Positions 28,156 to 37,809 of a stretch of DNA of 64,000 bases are shown in pieces. Below the pieces are notes generated by a model. That model saw only the letters and a list, made by a program, of their open reading frames with translations, was not told the DNA's origin and did not search any database. How positions within the stretch are numbered: position 1 is the first letter of the stretch; each line of letters begins with the position of its first letter. The position numbers and the translations under genes are program-made. Origin of the DNA: Rhodospirillales bacterium (GTDB lineage: Bacteria; Pseudomonadota; Alphaproteobacteria; Reyranellales; Reyranellaceae); the NCBI GenBank assembly GCA_016699855.1, contig CP064988.1, positions 5,276,811-5,340,810 of the forward strand, in the 5' to 3' direction.

Positions 28156-28818
28156 TCAATCCGCGCTCTCGCTGCGCGCGGCGGCCTGCTCCTCCTCGCG
28201 CGCCGCGAGGTTGAAGACCTCGATGAACGCGGCGGGGGGCTGGGCGCCGGAGATGGCGTATTTCCGGTTCACGACGAAGCACGGCACGCCGTTGATCCCG
28301 AGGCGGCGGGCGTACATGTCGGCCTGCACGACGTCCTGGCGGATCTCGTCGCCGTCGATGAACGCCTTGGCCTCGGCGGCGTCCATCCCGGCGCGCACCG
28401 CGCATTCCAACAGCGTGGCGCGGTCGCCGATGTCGCGGCCCTCCTCGAAATAGGCGCGGAACAGCGAGTCGACCACCGCGTCCTGGAACCCCTTGGGACC
28501 CGACCAGTGGATCAGACGGTGCGACTCGACCGTGTTCGGCGTGCGTACGATGCGGTCGAATTGGAAGTCGATTCCCTCCTCGCGGCCGGTCTCGGAGATC
28601 GCGCGGTAGATCTGGCGCGGACGGTCGCCGCCGCCGAACTTGGCGCGCAGATAGTCCTGACGCGCCATGCCGGCCGAGGGCATGTCGGGGTTCAGCTGGA
28701 ACGGCCGCCACGCGACCATGATGTCGCCGCGTCCGCTCTCGGCCACGGCGCGTTCGAAACGCCGCTTGCCGATGTAGCACCACGGGCAGACCGTATCGGA
28801 GATGATGTCGACGAGCAT
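28156..28818 (-). CDS. DsbA family oxidoreductase, FrnE-like
   Basis: This 220-residue thioredoxin-fold protein has a CPWC active site (DTVCPWCYIGKRRFE, near residue 11) and a helical insertion. The cis-proline loop GINGVPCFVVN is followed by ISGAQPPAAF, as in cytoplasmic FrnE. There is no signal peptide from the ATG chosen, so it is probably a cytoplasmic disulfide oxidoreductase or isomerase linked to oxidative stress. It is 32 bases downstream of the MFS gene on the same strand. Confidence 0.9.
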   Translation of the reverse strand: MLVDIISDTVCPWCYIGKRRFERAVAESGRGDIMVAWRPFQLNPDMPSAGMARQDYLRAKFGGGDRPRQIYRAISETGREEGIDFQFDRIVRTPNTVESHRLIHWSGPKGFQDAVVDSLFRAYFEEGRDIGDRATLLECAVRAGMDAAEAKAFIDGDEIRQDVVQADMYARRLGINGVPCFVVNRKYAISGAQPPAAFIEVFNLAAREEEQAAARSESAD

Positions 28819-28850
28819 GGGGGAAAGGCTACGCCGCCCGGACCGCGCTG

Positions 28851-30110
28851 TCACCCCGGTTCAGGCGCCCGGCCGGCTGGCCGCCCGGCCCCCGGGCGCG
28901 GCTCGCGCCGTTGCAGCGCGAAGCCGGCGGCGGCGGCCAGCGCCAGTGCCGGCGTGGTGTACCACAGCGCGGACGCCCAGCCGTTGGCGGACACCAGCGC
29001 GGCGACGATCGGCGGGCCGGTCAGCGAGCCGATATTGGAGCCTTGCATCAGGGCGCCGGTCGTGGCGCCGATCAGCCCCGGCCGGGGCGCGTGGACTGGA
29101 ATCGCGCCGAACAGCGCGCCGGGAATCGCGCTGGCGACCATCGAGAACGCGAACGCGCAGGCGAGGCGGGCTGCGTCGGGAGCGGCGTCGAGCAGGATAC
29201 CGGCCGCCGTGCCGGCCATCAGGACCGCCGTTACCGCGATCACCACGCTGCGCCGCCAGCCGCGTTGGAGCAGCCAGCCGGCGACCAGGCTGCCGGTGAC
29301 GTTGATCAGGATGACGCCCGCGGTGGTCAGCGCGGCGAGCGACGGCGAGAACCCGAGGCGCTCGACCTGGAGAGTCGGCAGGAAGGCGATGACCGCGTAC
29401 CAGCTGCCGGCGTAGCAGCCGAAACACAGGCCGATCAGCGCGGGGCCGGGGACGCTCAACGTCTCGACCACATCGCGCGTGAGCGAGCGGTCGGCAGAGG
29501 CTGCCGGCGGCGCGCGGCCCGCGGCCGACGCCGCGACGACGACCGCCATGGCCATCAGCGACGCCGCCGCCAGCCACCAGACGCCGCGCCATCCCTCCAG
29601 TGGCAGCAGCCCGGCCGACGCCAGCGCCATCAACCCGGCGCCGGCCGGCAGGTAGGCGCCCCAGATCCCCATCATGAAGCGGGTGTCGCCCGGCGCCGTG
29701 GCGTGCAACAGGAGCGGCGGCACGGAGACGACGACGGACAGGAACCCGAGGCCTTCCACGATCCGCAGCCCGAAAAGCGCCGACGGCGACGTGACCAACG
29801 TCGACAGCGCGCTGGCGGCGGCGCCGATCACGAGGCCGCCGAGCAGGAGCTGGCGGTGTCCGATCCGGTCGGCGGCCAGCGCCACGAGCATGCCCGCGGC
29901 CGCCGTCATGGCGGTGATCAGCGAGACGAACCAACCCGCGGCCTGCAGGTCCAAGCCGAGCTCGGCGCGCAGCAGCGGCAGCGCCGGCGGCGCCTTGCCG
30001 ATCTGGACCGCCGCGATCACCCCGGCGGCGAGGAGGACGGCGGCCAGGCGCCAGTCCGTCGTTTGGACCGCCGCCGCGTCCGCTCGGCCCGGCTCAGCCG
30101 GTGCGGCCAT
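28851..30110 (-). CDS. MFS transporter
   Basis: This 419-residue membrane protein has about twelve hydrophobic segments and the A-type loop motif ADRIGHRQLLLGG after helix 2. The arrangement resembles CynX/NimT-like or sugar/drug efflux carriers. The substrate cannot be inferred. Its start overlaps the end of a small unknown gene by 17 bases, and the DsbA gene follows. Confidence 0.87.
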   Translation of the reverse strand: MAAPAEPGRADAAAVQTTDWRLAAVLLAAGVIAAVQIGKAPPALPLLRAELGLDLQAAGWFVSLITAMTAAAGMLVALAADRIGHRQLLLGGLVIGAAASALSTLVTSPSALFGLRIVEGLGFLSVVVSVPPLLLHATAPGDTRFMMGIWGAYLPAGAGLMALASAGLLPLEGWRGVWWLAAASLMAMAVVVAASAAGRAPPAASADRSLTRDVVETLSVPGPALIGLCFGCYAGSWYAVIAFLPTLQVERLGFSPSLAALTTAGVILINVTGSLVAGWLLQRGWRRSVVIAVTAVLMAGTAAGILLDAAPDAARLACAFAFSMVASAIPGALFGAIPVHAPRPGLIGATTGALMQGSNIGSLTGPPIVAALVSANGWASALWYTTPALALAAAAGFALQRREPRPGAGRPAGRAPEPG

Positions 30111-30426
30111 GGCTGAGGTAGAGGCGGAGGATCTGGACGGCTTTCGGCCTCTCGATCAGGAATTCCGCGTCGCGGTCGAGATGGTGGGTCTTCGCCGGAT
30201 CGCCGCCGGTGAAGCGCGACATCGCCGCGACGCGCGCCCAGTGGGAGATCGTGTGGAATTCCGTCTCGTCATCGCGGTCTTCGCGCCGAGACTGCACGCC
30301 GAGGGCTTTCTCCATCGGCGGCCTCGCCCCGACCTCGAAATTGTAGCGGGCGTACACGCCGGCGCGCCGCGCGCGGCCGCGCGAGATGCGGGCGATGGTC
30401 GGTTTGATATCGCGCGGGTCGCTCAT
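30094..30426 (-). CDS. Conserved hypothetical protein
   Basis: This 110-residue basic protein has no recognised domain. It begins MSDPRDIKPTIARISRGRAR behind an AGGAGG site and contains EFHTISHWARVAAMSRFTGGD and EFLIERPKAVQILRLYLSHG. No signal peptide or membrane segment is seen. Overlap with the MFS gene suggests one transcript. The good ribosome site and GC-skewed codons make it a likely real gene. Confidence 0.65.
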   Translation of the reverse strand: MSDPRDIKPTIARISRGRARRAGVYARYNFEVGARPPMEKALGVQSRREDRDDETEFHTISHWARVAAMSRFTGGDPAKTHHLDRDAEFLIERPKAVQILRLYLSHGRTG

Positions 30427-30534
30427 CGGCCCTCCTGCGGCACCACGTCGGGACAACAGGATACCCGTGACGCCGTCAACCGCCGAGCCTTATAACGGGC
30501 GCGCGCGAAGGCGCGGGCGAGAGGGAGAGGGCGC

Positions 30535-31302
30535 GTGGCGGACAGATTCGATCTCGGTGGCAAGGTCGCGCTCGTGACCGGCGCATCCTCCGGCCTCGGC
30601 GCGCATTTCGCGCGCACGCTTTCGAACGCCGGGGCCGCCGTGGCGGTGACAGCCCGCAGGGTCGACAGGCTCGCGGCCCTGGTCGGCGAGATCGAGAGCG
30701 CCGGAGGGCGCGCCGCGGCGGTGGCGATGGACGTGCTGTCCGGGAACTCCATCCGCGCCGCCTATGACGCCGCCGAGGCCGCGCTCGGGCCGGTCGACAT
30801 CGTCGTCAACAACGCCGGCATCAGCATCGTGAAGCCGGCGCTGGACATGCCGGAGGCCGACTGGGACGAGGTGTCGAACACGAACCTGCGCGGCGCCTGG
30901 CTGGTGGCGCAGACGGCGGCGCAACGCTGGGTCAAGGCGAAGCGCGGCGGCCGGATCGTCAACATCGCCTCGATCCTCGGACTGCGCACGATCGGGCAAG
31001 TGGCGCCCTACACGGCGGCCAAGGCGGGCCTTCTGCATCTCACGCGGACGCTGGCGATGGAGTGGGCGCGCCACGGCATCCATGTCAACGCGATCTCGCC
31101 CGGCTACATCGAGACCGAGATGAACGGCGCCTTCTGGAAGACCCCCGCGGGTTTGCGCCTGATCGACCGCGTGCCGCAGCGGCGTCTCGGCCAACCGTCG
31201 GACCTCGACGGCGCGCTGCTACTCCTGGCGAGCGACGCCGGCGGGTTCATGACCGGCGCCGACATCACCGTCGACGGCGGCCACACGGTGAACTCGCTGT
31301 AG
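30535..31302 (+). CDS. SDR family oxidoreductase
   Basis: This 255-residue classical short-chain dehydrogenase has the cofactor loop TGASSGLG, NNAG, catalytic serine in NIASILGL, Tyr/Lys in YTAAK, and the end ITVDGGHTVNSL. The arginine in TARRVD suggests NADP(H). The GTG start follows a GAGAGGGAGAGG site. It stands alone and is convergent with an esterase gene six bases away. Confidence 0.9.
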   Translation: MADRFDLGGKVALVTGASSGLGAHFARTLSNAGAAVAVTARRVDRLAALVGEIESAGGRAAAVAMDVLSGNSIRAAYDAAEAALGPVDIVVNNAGISIVKPALDMPEADWDEVSNTNLRGAWLVAQTAAQRWVKAKRGGRIVNIASILGLRTIGQVAPYTAAKAGLLHLTRTLAMEWARHGIHVNAISPGYIETEMNGAFWKTPAGLRLIDRVPQRRLGQPSDLDGALLLLASDAGGFMTGADITVDGGHTVNSL

Positions 31303-31307
31303 CGCGG

Positions 31308-32321
31308 CTACCGCAGGGTACGCTGGAAGAAGCGCAGCGACTCCGACAGGATCCGCTCGTGGACGGGGCGGCGGTCGAAGCCCGGCGCGTCGGCGCACAT
31401 GTCGGCGCTGACGCCGGGCTTGCATGGAGCCAGGAACACGAGATGCGGCCCGGGCACGACGATCGGCGGTGACGGGGTGGCCACGTTGCGGCCGATCCAT
31501 TCCGCGCTGAACGGTTCGCGCACGTCATTGTCGTTGGCGCCCCGGAAGATCAGCAGCGGCATCGTCACCTTGGCCAGGGTCTCGCGCGGGAACATGAATC
31601 CCCAAGCGGGCGCCAGCAGCACGGCGGCGCGGACCCGGGAATCGGGGGTGATCCGAAGCGCGGGATTCTCGATCCGCACGGTGCCGTTCAATCCGCCGCG
31701 GCAGGTCGAGCCGTCGTCGGCGTTCTCGGCGCAGTACGAGGTGATGCGGCTGAAGTCGGGCGCGGCGCCGGCGAGAGTCAGCGCGGTGATTCCACCGGCC
31801 GAGAACCCGACGAGACCGATGCGGCGCGGATCGATCCGCGGTCCGATGGCCGGGTCGGCGAGCAATCCATCGATCAGGCGGGCGACGTGGCGCGAACGGC
31901 CGAGCAGCGAGACGTCGGCGCCGAATCCGGAGCTGTCCGCGTTGTTGTCGCGCGGATGGATCACGGTCGCGACGATGTATCCGCGCTCGGCGAAGTACTC
32001 CGCCACATGATGCAGGCTGAACACGTACCCGAAGGAACCGTGCGAGACCACGATGAGCGGTTGCCGGCCGGGTATCGGAACGCCGCCGGGCTGCGCGAAA
32101 ATGCGATACGGGTCCTGGCCGGAATCCTTCGCCGCCGTGCTCGAGGGATACCAGACCAGCGTCTTGATCCGTTCGGTCGACGGCGGGTCGGGGTAGACGC
32201 GCTCGACGTAGCCCGCGTTGGTCGTCGTCGGCGCGGCCTGCGCCCTGGCCGTCGACGGGATCGACGCGAGCGCGAGAAGCGTCGCCGCGAGCCGGAGCGC
32301 GCGGCCCACGATGGCTACCAT
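31308..32321 (-). CDS. Secreted alpha/beta hydrolase, dienelactone-hydrolase / PAF-acetylhydrolase-like
   Basis: This 337-residue protein begins with a signal peptide (ALRLAATLLALASIPSTARA). The nucleophile elbow is GLVGFSAGGITAL and a late histidine lies in VPGPHLVF. The sequence TLVWYPSS near the N-terminus and IVVSHGSFGY (oxyanion region) resemble bacterial platelet-activating-factor-acetylhydrolase-like esterases. Two extra cysteines near CAENADDGSTC could pair in the periplasm. Its start overlaps the end of the DSD1-like gene by seven bases. Confidence 0.85.
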   Translation of the reverse strand: MVAIVGRALRLAATLLALASIPSTARAQAAPTTTNAGYVERVYPDPPSTERIKTLVWYPSSTAAKDSGQDPYRIFAQPGGVPIPGRQPLIVVSHGSFGYVFSLHHVAEYFAERGYIVATVIHPRDNNADSSGFGADVSLLGRSRHVARLIDGLLADPAIGPRIDPRRIGLVGFSAGGITALTLAGAAPDFSRITSYCAENADDGSTCRGGLNGTVRIENPALRITPDSRVRAAVLLAPAWGFMFPRETLAKVTMPLLIFRGANDNDVREPFSAEWIGRNVATPSPPIVVPGPHLVFLAPCKPGVSADMCADAPGFDRRPVHERILSESLRFFQRTLR

Positions 32322-33460
32322 CCGTTGACCCGGTCGTATGTCGCCACGATCGTGCGCCCGTCGCTCTCCTCGCTGTCGACGACGTGGTAGCGGTCGTAGG
32401 CCGCCGCCGTGATGCAGGCGTGGTTGGGTAGAACGCGCACCCGCGCGCCGATCGGCAGACGGTCGTAGGGCAGGGGCGCGTCGGCGCCGACGAAGCCGTG
32501 CTCCTGGGAGCAGGCGACCACCGCCAGCTCCTTGATCGGCGCGTCCTTGATGAACCCGTAGCCGGCCTTGGGCATGAACTCCTGCGCGCTGATATCCTTG
32601 GACAACGCCAGCGCGCCCGCGTCGATCAGCAGCTGGTTGCGGTGCGGATAGTGGCCGATCACCGACGCCAGTACGCTCAGCGCGATGTCGCCGTCGCCGC
32701 ACGAGCCGATGCCGGCCTGGTCGAGGTCGTTGAACACGAACACGCCCGGCCGCATCTCCGTGATGCCGGTGAAATCCCGGGAATGCATCGCGGTCGGCGT
32801 CGAGCCGGCGCTGACGATCGGACAGGGCAGGCCGGCGGCGCGCAGCGTCTCCGCCGCCGTCACGACCGCCAGACGCTCCTGCTCGGCCACCCGCGCGATG
32901 CCGTCGACGGTGCTCTCGTGGTAGGAATGGCCACCATGGGTCATGACGCCCGCCAACTCGACGCCTTCGGCCTCGTGCAGCGCGCGGCCGATCTCCACCA
33001 GCGCCGACAGGTCGGGGTAGGGCAGACCGGCGCGACCGCCGCCGCTGTCGATCTCGATGAACACCGAGAAGGTGCCGCCGCCACGCGCCGCCTCCGCGAT
33101 GGCCCGGGCGACGACGACGCTGTCGGTGACGACGCGCAGATTGACTCCCCGCCGCCGCAACGCCGCCACCGCCGGCAGCTTTGACGGCACGATGCCCACG
33201 CCGTAGAGGATGTCGGTGAACCCTCCGTCGGCGAAGTATCTCGCCTCCGCCAGGGTCGAGACCGTGATCCTCCCGTCGAACCCGGCGGTCGCCATGCGGC
33301 CGATCTCGACGGACTTGGCGGTCTTGAGGTGTGGCCGCAGATGGATTCCGGCCGATTTCAGCCGGTCGCCGACGCGCCGGATGTTGCGCCGCAGGATGGC
33401 GCGGTCGAGCACGAGCGAGGGGGTCGGCAGGGTGTCGAGGGTTTCGGTCATGGGGCTCAT
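32315..33460 (-). CDS. DSD1 family PLP-dependent enzyme (D-threonine aldolase / D-serine dehydratase-like)
   Basis: This is a 381-residue fold-type III PLP protein. The PLP lysine lies in RPHLKTAK and the glycine-rich phosphate site in VSAGSTPTAM. The metal-binding His/Cys pair occurs in LPNHAC. Such enzymes split D-3-hydroxy amino acids or dehydrate D-serine. The start may be ATG at 33460 or the ATG nine bases downstream (33451); neither has a strong ribosome site. It is coupled to the secreted esterase gene. Confidence 0.87.
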   Translation of the reverse strand: MSPMTETLDTLPTPSLVLDRAILRRNIRRVGDRLKSAGIHLRPHLKTAKSVEIGRMATAGFDGRITVSTLAEARYFADGGFTDILYGVGIVPSKLPAVAALRRRGVNLRVVTDSVVVARAIAEAARGGGTFSVFIEIDSGGGRAGLPYPDLSALVEIGRALHEAEGVELAGVMTHGGHSYHESTVDGIARVAEQERLAVVTAAETLRAAGLPCPIVSAGSTPTAMHSRDFTGITEMRPGVFVFNDLDQAGIGSCGDGDIALSVLASVIGHYPHRNQLLIDAGALALSKDISAQEFMPKAGYGFIKDAPIKELAVVACSQEHGFVGADAPLPYDRLPIGARVRVLPNHACITAAAYDRYHVVDSEESDGRTIVATYDRVNGW

Positions 33461-33556
33461 CGGCGGGCGGATGGAGGCGGGCGTATTTCGCCATGCGCGC
33501 ACCATCGGGCGCAAACGAAAAGCGCCCGCTCCGGCGCGCGTCCCGAGGGGCCGGTG

Positions 33557-33964
33557 ATGACGCCGACGGACGCGCTGGACCGCTATGCGGCGTTCTTCGA
33601 GACGATGACGCCCGCGTCCCTGGACAGGCTGGGCGAGGTGTTCACGGAGGGCGACGACGTCGCCGGCCTTCCCGCGATCCGCCGGGTGTTCGAGCACATG
33701 TACGACGGCGTCGAGCGCCCGACGTTCCGCATCCTCCATCGCGCCCCCGGCCCCGAGATCTGCTACCTGAAATGGGCGTTCTCGGGCGTCGTGCGAGGCA
33801 GGTCGCTGGACTTCATCGGCATCGGCGAGGTGCGGTTCGACGCCGCCGGCCTCGCCGCTTCGCATGTCGACCACTGGGACGCCGCCGGAGCCATCTACGG
33901 GCGGGTACCGGTGCTGGGAGCAATCCTGCGGCTTGTGCGCCGGCGCCTGTCCGCGGAGGGCTGA
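33557..33964 (+). CDS. Nuclear transport factor 2 (SnoaL-like) family protein
   Basis: This 135-residue protein has the NTF2 cone fold pattern: the N-terminal helix with YAAFFETMTPASLDRLGEVF, then EHMYDGV, and strands ICYLKWAFSGVVRG and HVDHWDAAGAIYG. Alphaproteobacterial relatives are small proteins of unknown role. A GAGGGG site precedes the ATG. The CYTH gene starts three bases after the stop, so they are probably co-transcribed. Confidence 0.82.
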   Translation: MTPTDALDRYAAFFETMTPASLDRLGEVFTEGDDVAGLPAIRRVFEHMYDGVERPTFRILHRAPGPEICYLKWAFSGVVRGRSLDFIGIGEVRFDAAGLAASHVDHWDAAGAIYGRVPVLGAILRLVRRRLSAEG

Positions 33965-33967
33965 TCG

Positions 33968-34495
33968 GTGCCGGTCGAGAACGAGATCAAGTACGCGCTG
34001 CGCGATCCCGACGGCGCGCTAGAGCGCGCGCTGGCGGCGATGGGGCCGCCCGTGACGCGCAACGCCGTGCGTCAGGCCTACCTCGACGCGCCAGGGCTGC
34101 GGATCCGGCGGTTCGAGGGCGAGCGCGGCGTCGAGCACGTGTTCTCGTTCAAGCGCGCCATCGCCGGCGAGATGGTTGAGGTCGAAACTTCCATGGACGC
34201 CGCGGATTTCGAGCGCTTGTGGACCTTGCGGCAGGAGTCGTTGGAGAAAGTGCGGTTCCATCTTCCGGCCGGCGAGTGCGGGTGGGATGTCGATTTCTTC
34301 AAGGACGGGGGTGCGACCTATTTCGCCCTGGCCGAGGTCGAGATGCCGGTCGATCGGATCGCGCCCCCCGAGCCGCCGGCGTTCCTGCAGCCGTTCATCG
34401 CGTTCGCGGTCGCGCCGGGCGACGGCCGCTTCACGTCGCGCAAGCTCGCCGACGTCGGCCACGCGCGCGGCCTGGTCGCGGAGTACGGCCTGTGA
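33968..34495 (+). CDS. CYTH domain protein
   Basis: This 175-residue protein has the CYTH signature ExExK near its start (VENEIKYAL). The remaining beta-tunnel strands include HVFSFKRAI and YFALAEVEMP. CYTH proteins bind triphosphates in a tunnel and act as class IV adenylate cyclases, thiamine triphosphatases or inorganic triphosphatases. A triphosphatase is the most common role in bacteria. It starts with GTG. Confidence 0.85.
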   Translation: MPVENEIKYALRDPDGALERALAAMGPPVTRNAVRQAYLDAPGLRIRRFEGERGVEHVFSFKRAIAGEMVEVETSMDAADFERLWTLRQESLEKVRFHLPAGECGWDVDFFKDGGATYFALAEVEMPVDRIAPPEPPAFLQPFIAFAVAPGDGRFTSRKLADVGHARGLVAEYGL

Positions 34496-34514
34496 GCGCG
34501 CGATCGAGCGCCGG

Positions 34515-35423
34515 CTAGCGCCGCTCCGTCGTCTTGGCCTCCTGCCAGAGCGCTTCCATTTCGTCGAGCGTGGCCGTTTCCGGCGCCCGCCCGGTCTCCA
34601 TCAGACGCGCCTCGATATGCCGGAAACGGCGCTCGAACTTGGCGTTGGTGGCGCGCAACGCCGCCTCCGGATCGACCTTCAGATGACGGGCCAGGTTGGC
34701 GACCGCGAACAGCACGTCGCCGATCTCGTCCGCGACGCGCTCCACCGGGGCGCCGGTGTCGACCTCCGCGCGCAGTTCGCCGATTTCCTCCTCGATCTTG
34801 TCGATCACCGGCCCGGCGGCGCCCCAGTCGAAGCCGACGCGGGCCGCGCGTTTCTGGAGTTTCTCGGCGCGGAGGAGGGCGGGGAGGGCGATGGCGATGC
34901 CGTCGAGGACGCCCGGCGCGCGGGCGGTCGCTGAGGAGGAGGAGGAGGCGTCGTCGCCCTCCCCACCCGCGCCGGCCTGCCGGCTTGTCCGTTTCGCGGC
35001 GCGCTCAGCGGCCTTCATGGCCTCCCAGGCGCTGTTCTGGCCGCCGGCGCCATCGACCACGGCGTCACCGAAGACGTGGGGGTGGCGGGCGACCATCTTG
35101 TCGGCGATGGTCGCCGCGACGTCCGGGAACGCGAAGGCGCCGGCCTCCTCGGCCATCCGCGCGTGGTAGACGACCTGCAACAGGAGGTCGCCAAGCTCCT
35201 CGCGCAGGTCGCCCATATCGGCCCGCAGGACGGCGTCGGCGACTTCGTACGCTTCCTCTATCGTGTACGGCGCGATGCTCGCGAAATCCTGCTTCAGATC
35301 CCACGGGCACCCATGGGTGGGATCGCGCAGCCATGCCATGACGGCGATCAGGCGCGCGAGCGGCTCACGTGGGAGGCTTGAGATCGCTGGTCGTCCAGAC
35401 GTCGGCGACGTGTCGGTAGGCAT
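34515..35423 (-). CDS. mazG: Nucleoside triphosphate pyrophosphohydrolase MazG
   Basis: This 302-residue protein has the two MazG domains. The first (PTHGCPWDLKQDFASI, EEAYEVADAV) carries the EExxE-type motif, with LREELGDLLLQVVYHARMAEE. The second has EEEIGELRAEV and DEIGDVLFAVANLARHL. It cleaves NTPs to NMP and pyrophosphate, including damaged nucleotides. Between the domains is a Gly/Ser/Ala linker with five consecutive TCC serine codons (34933-34948), longer than in E. coli. It begins at the edge of an AT-rich island. Confidence 0.95.
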   Translation of the reverse strand: MPTDTSPTSGRPAISSLPREPLARLIAVMAWLRDPTHGCPWDLKQDFASIAPYTIEEAYEVADAVLRADMGDLREELGDLLLQVVYHARMAEEAGAFAFPDVAATIADKMVARHPHVFGDAVVDGAGGQNSAWEAMKAAERAAKRTSRQAGAGGEGDDASSSSSATARAPGVLDGIAIALPALLRAEKLQKRAARVGFDWGAAGPVIDKIEEEIGELRAEVDTGAPVERVADEIGDVLFAVANLARHLKVDPEAALRATNAKFERRFRHIEARLMETGRAPETATLDEMEALWQEAKTTERR

Positions 35424-35509
35424 CTCATACCTCGTTAATCCAAATCCTTAATGTCGTATAATATATATTATGGAAAATAATATCTAACTATTTAGTTAAA
35501 AGAAATTAC
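35424..35509. other. AT-rich intergenic island with palindromes
   Basis: This stretch is strikingly AT-rich in a GC-rich chromosome. It contains the perfect 14-bp palindrome ATAATATATATTAT (35458-35471) and a TAACTA-TT-TAGTTA hairpin. It lies upstream of mazG and downstream of the secreted unknown gene, both on the minus strand. It could hold the mazG promoter. Several overlapping -10-like hexamers prevent a unique call. Confidence 0.75.
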
Positions 35510-36211
35510 CTATCTATCCTTAGTCCACTTTATCTTCCGATTCCGTTCAAGCAATGCCAACAGAGGTAGATACCGATCCGTCTGCGATGCCGGCACTCCG
35601 AACGTCATCAGCAACGCCCGCTTGGGGTTTTGCGGATTGGGCGTCAGCAGATCGAAGATCGCGCGTGGCTCCTTGTCCCCAGCCCGCGGCGGCACGTCGT
35701 TGAACACGCCTAGGAAGCTTCCGTTGGGCAACGCCCTGCTGGTCGCCTGGACCTTTGGATACCGGACCCGCAGCGCCGCCGTCTTGCCCACGAGGTACTT
35801 CTCGAGGTCCGGCACGCCCTCGAACTCGAGATCGACCCGCCAGACGATGACCCGGACGGTCCGGTCGGGATTGAAGATCGCCAGCCGTTCGTTGTCCTCG
35901 ATGGCGTGCCAACCCAACGGCACCGACAGCTCGATGTCGACCGCCTTCGACTTGATCCGCGCGTAACCCTCCTTGGGAACGGCCGTCAGCAGCTCGGTCA
36001 GGCTCTCGGCAGTCGCGTTGGTCCATTGCCGGTTCACCGCGTTCTCGACGTCGTGCAAGCTGCTGGCCGTTTCCGACAGCGCGTAGTTCTTGAACGTCGA
36101 ATCGCCCGGGTCGAGCTGACCGCCTTTCTGGGCCGTGGCGCCGGCGCCGGCCATCGCCGCGGCGACGGATACCGTCACCGCGATCAGCCGAGCCAGTTTC
36201 CATAACACCAT
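35510..36211 (-). CDS. Secreted protein of unknown function
   Basis: This 233-residue protein has a signal peptide (MVLWKLARLIAVTVSVAAAM, cleaved near ATAQK). The mature part includes VDIELSVPLGWHAIEDNERL and VRVIVWRVDLEFEGVPDLEKY, compatible with a small alpha/beta periplasmic domain, but I do not recognise a family. The ATG has a CGAGG site nine bases upstream and lies five bases after the MBL stop. Its last 80 bases are less GC-rich than its neighbours and merge into the AT island. Confidence 0.7.
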   Translation of the reverse strand: MVLWKLARLIAVTVSVAAAMAGAGATAQKGGQLDPGDSTFKNYALSETASSLHDVENAVNRQWTNATAESLTELLTAVPKEGYARIKSKAVDIELSVPLGWHAIEDNERLAIFNPDRTVRVIVWRVDLEFEGVPDLEKYLVGKTAALRVRYPKVQATSRALPNGSFLGVFNDVPPRAGDKEPRAIFDLLTPNPQNPKRALLMTFGVPASQTDRYLPLLALLERNRKIKWTKDR

Positions 36212-36215
36212 CGCG

Positions 36216-36986
36216 TCAAACCTCGATGACCATGCCGTCGTATGCCGGTTCGACATGCGCCGGCGTCCGCCGGGCCACCTCGTCGTAGTCCATATCGACG
36301 TGCATGTTGGTCAAAACCGCCCGCCGCGGCGCGATGCGTTCGATCCATCCCAGCGTCATGTCGAGATGCGCGTGCGTGGGATGGGGCGTGTACCGCATGG
36401 CGTCGACGATCAGCGTGTCGACCCCCGCCATCGCGACGAACGCCGCCTCGTCGAGACGCACGACGTCGTTGGCGTAGGCGATCGGTCCGAACCGGAACCC
36501 CAACGACATGATCTTGCCGTGGTGCTGGTAGAACGGAGTCATCGGGATGCCGACCGCATCGAACGGCCCATCGATGATCCGCTCGCGGTACAGCGCCGAA
36601 TAGAAACTGCCCGGCTCGGTGGCGAAACAATAGCCGAAACGCTCCTTCAGCACCGACATCGTGCGCGGGTCGGCCCAACCGTCGACCGGACCGTGCCGCA
36701 GCGTCAGCGCGCGCAGATCGTCGATGCCGTGCGCCTGGTCGGCGTGGTCGTGCGTCCACACGACGGCGTCGACGCGCGTGACGCCGGCGTCGATGAGCTG
36801 CTCCCGCAGATCGGGCGAGGTGTCGATCAGCACCGTCTTGCCGCCGTCCTGCACGAGGATCGAGCAGCGCCGCCGGCGGTTCCTCGGATTGGCTGGATCG
36901 CACGCCCCCCACTCGCCTTTGCCGTCCTTGCCGCCGATGCGGGGCACCCCGCCGGACGTGCCGCAGCCGAGGATCGTGACGCGCAT
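36216..36986 (-). CDS. MBL fold metallo-hydrolase, PhnP-like
   Basis: This 256-residue protein starts MRVTILGCGTSGGVPRIGG, the pattern of PhnP/LipB-linked phosphodiesterases. The metal-binding motif is WTHDHADQAHG, and later histidines occur in HPTHAHLDMT and NMHVDMDY. It probably hydrolyses a cyclic phosphate or similar ester. Its place directly after tatD in a metG-tatD-MBL order is typical of alphaproteobacteria. Confidence 0.9.
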   Translation of the reverse strand: MRVTILGCGTSGGVPRIGGKDGKGEWGACDPANPRNRRRRCSILVQDGGKTVLIDTSPDLREQLIDAGVTRVDAVVWTHDHADQAHGIDDLRALTLRHGPVDGWADPRTMSVLKERFGYCFATEPGSFYSALYRERIIDGPFDAVGIPMTPFYQHHGKIMSLGFRFGPIAYANDVVRLDEAAFVAMAGVDTLIVDAMRYTPHPTHAHLDMTLGWIERIAPRRAVLTNMHVDMDYDEVARRTPAHVEPAYDGMVIEV

Positions 36987-37003
36987 CGCCCTTGGCTCCG
37001 TCG

Positions 37004-37804
<801 letters not shown>

Positions 37805-37809
37805 GGCGG

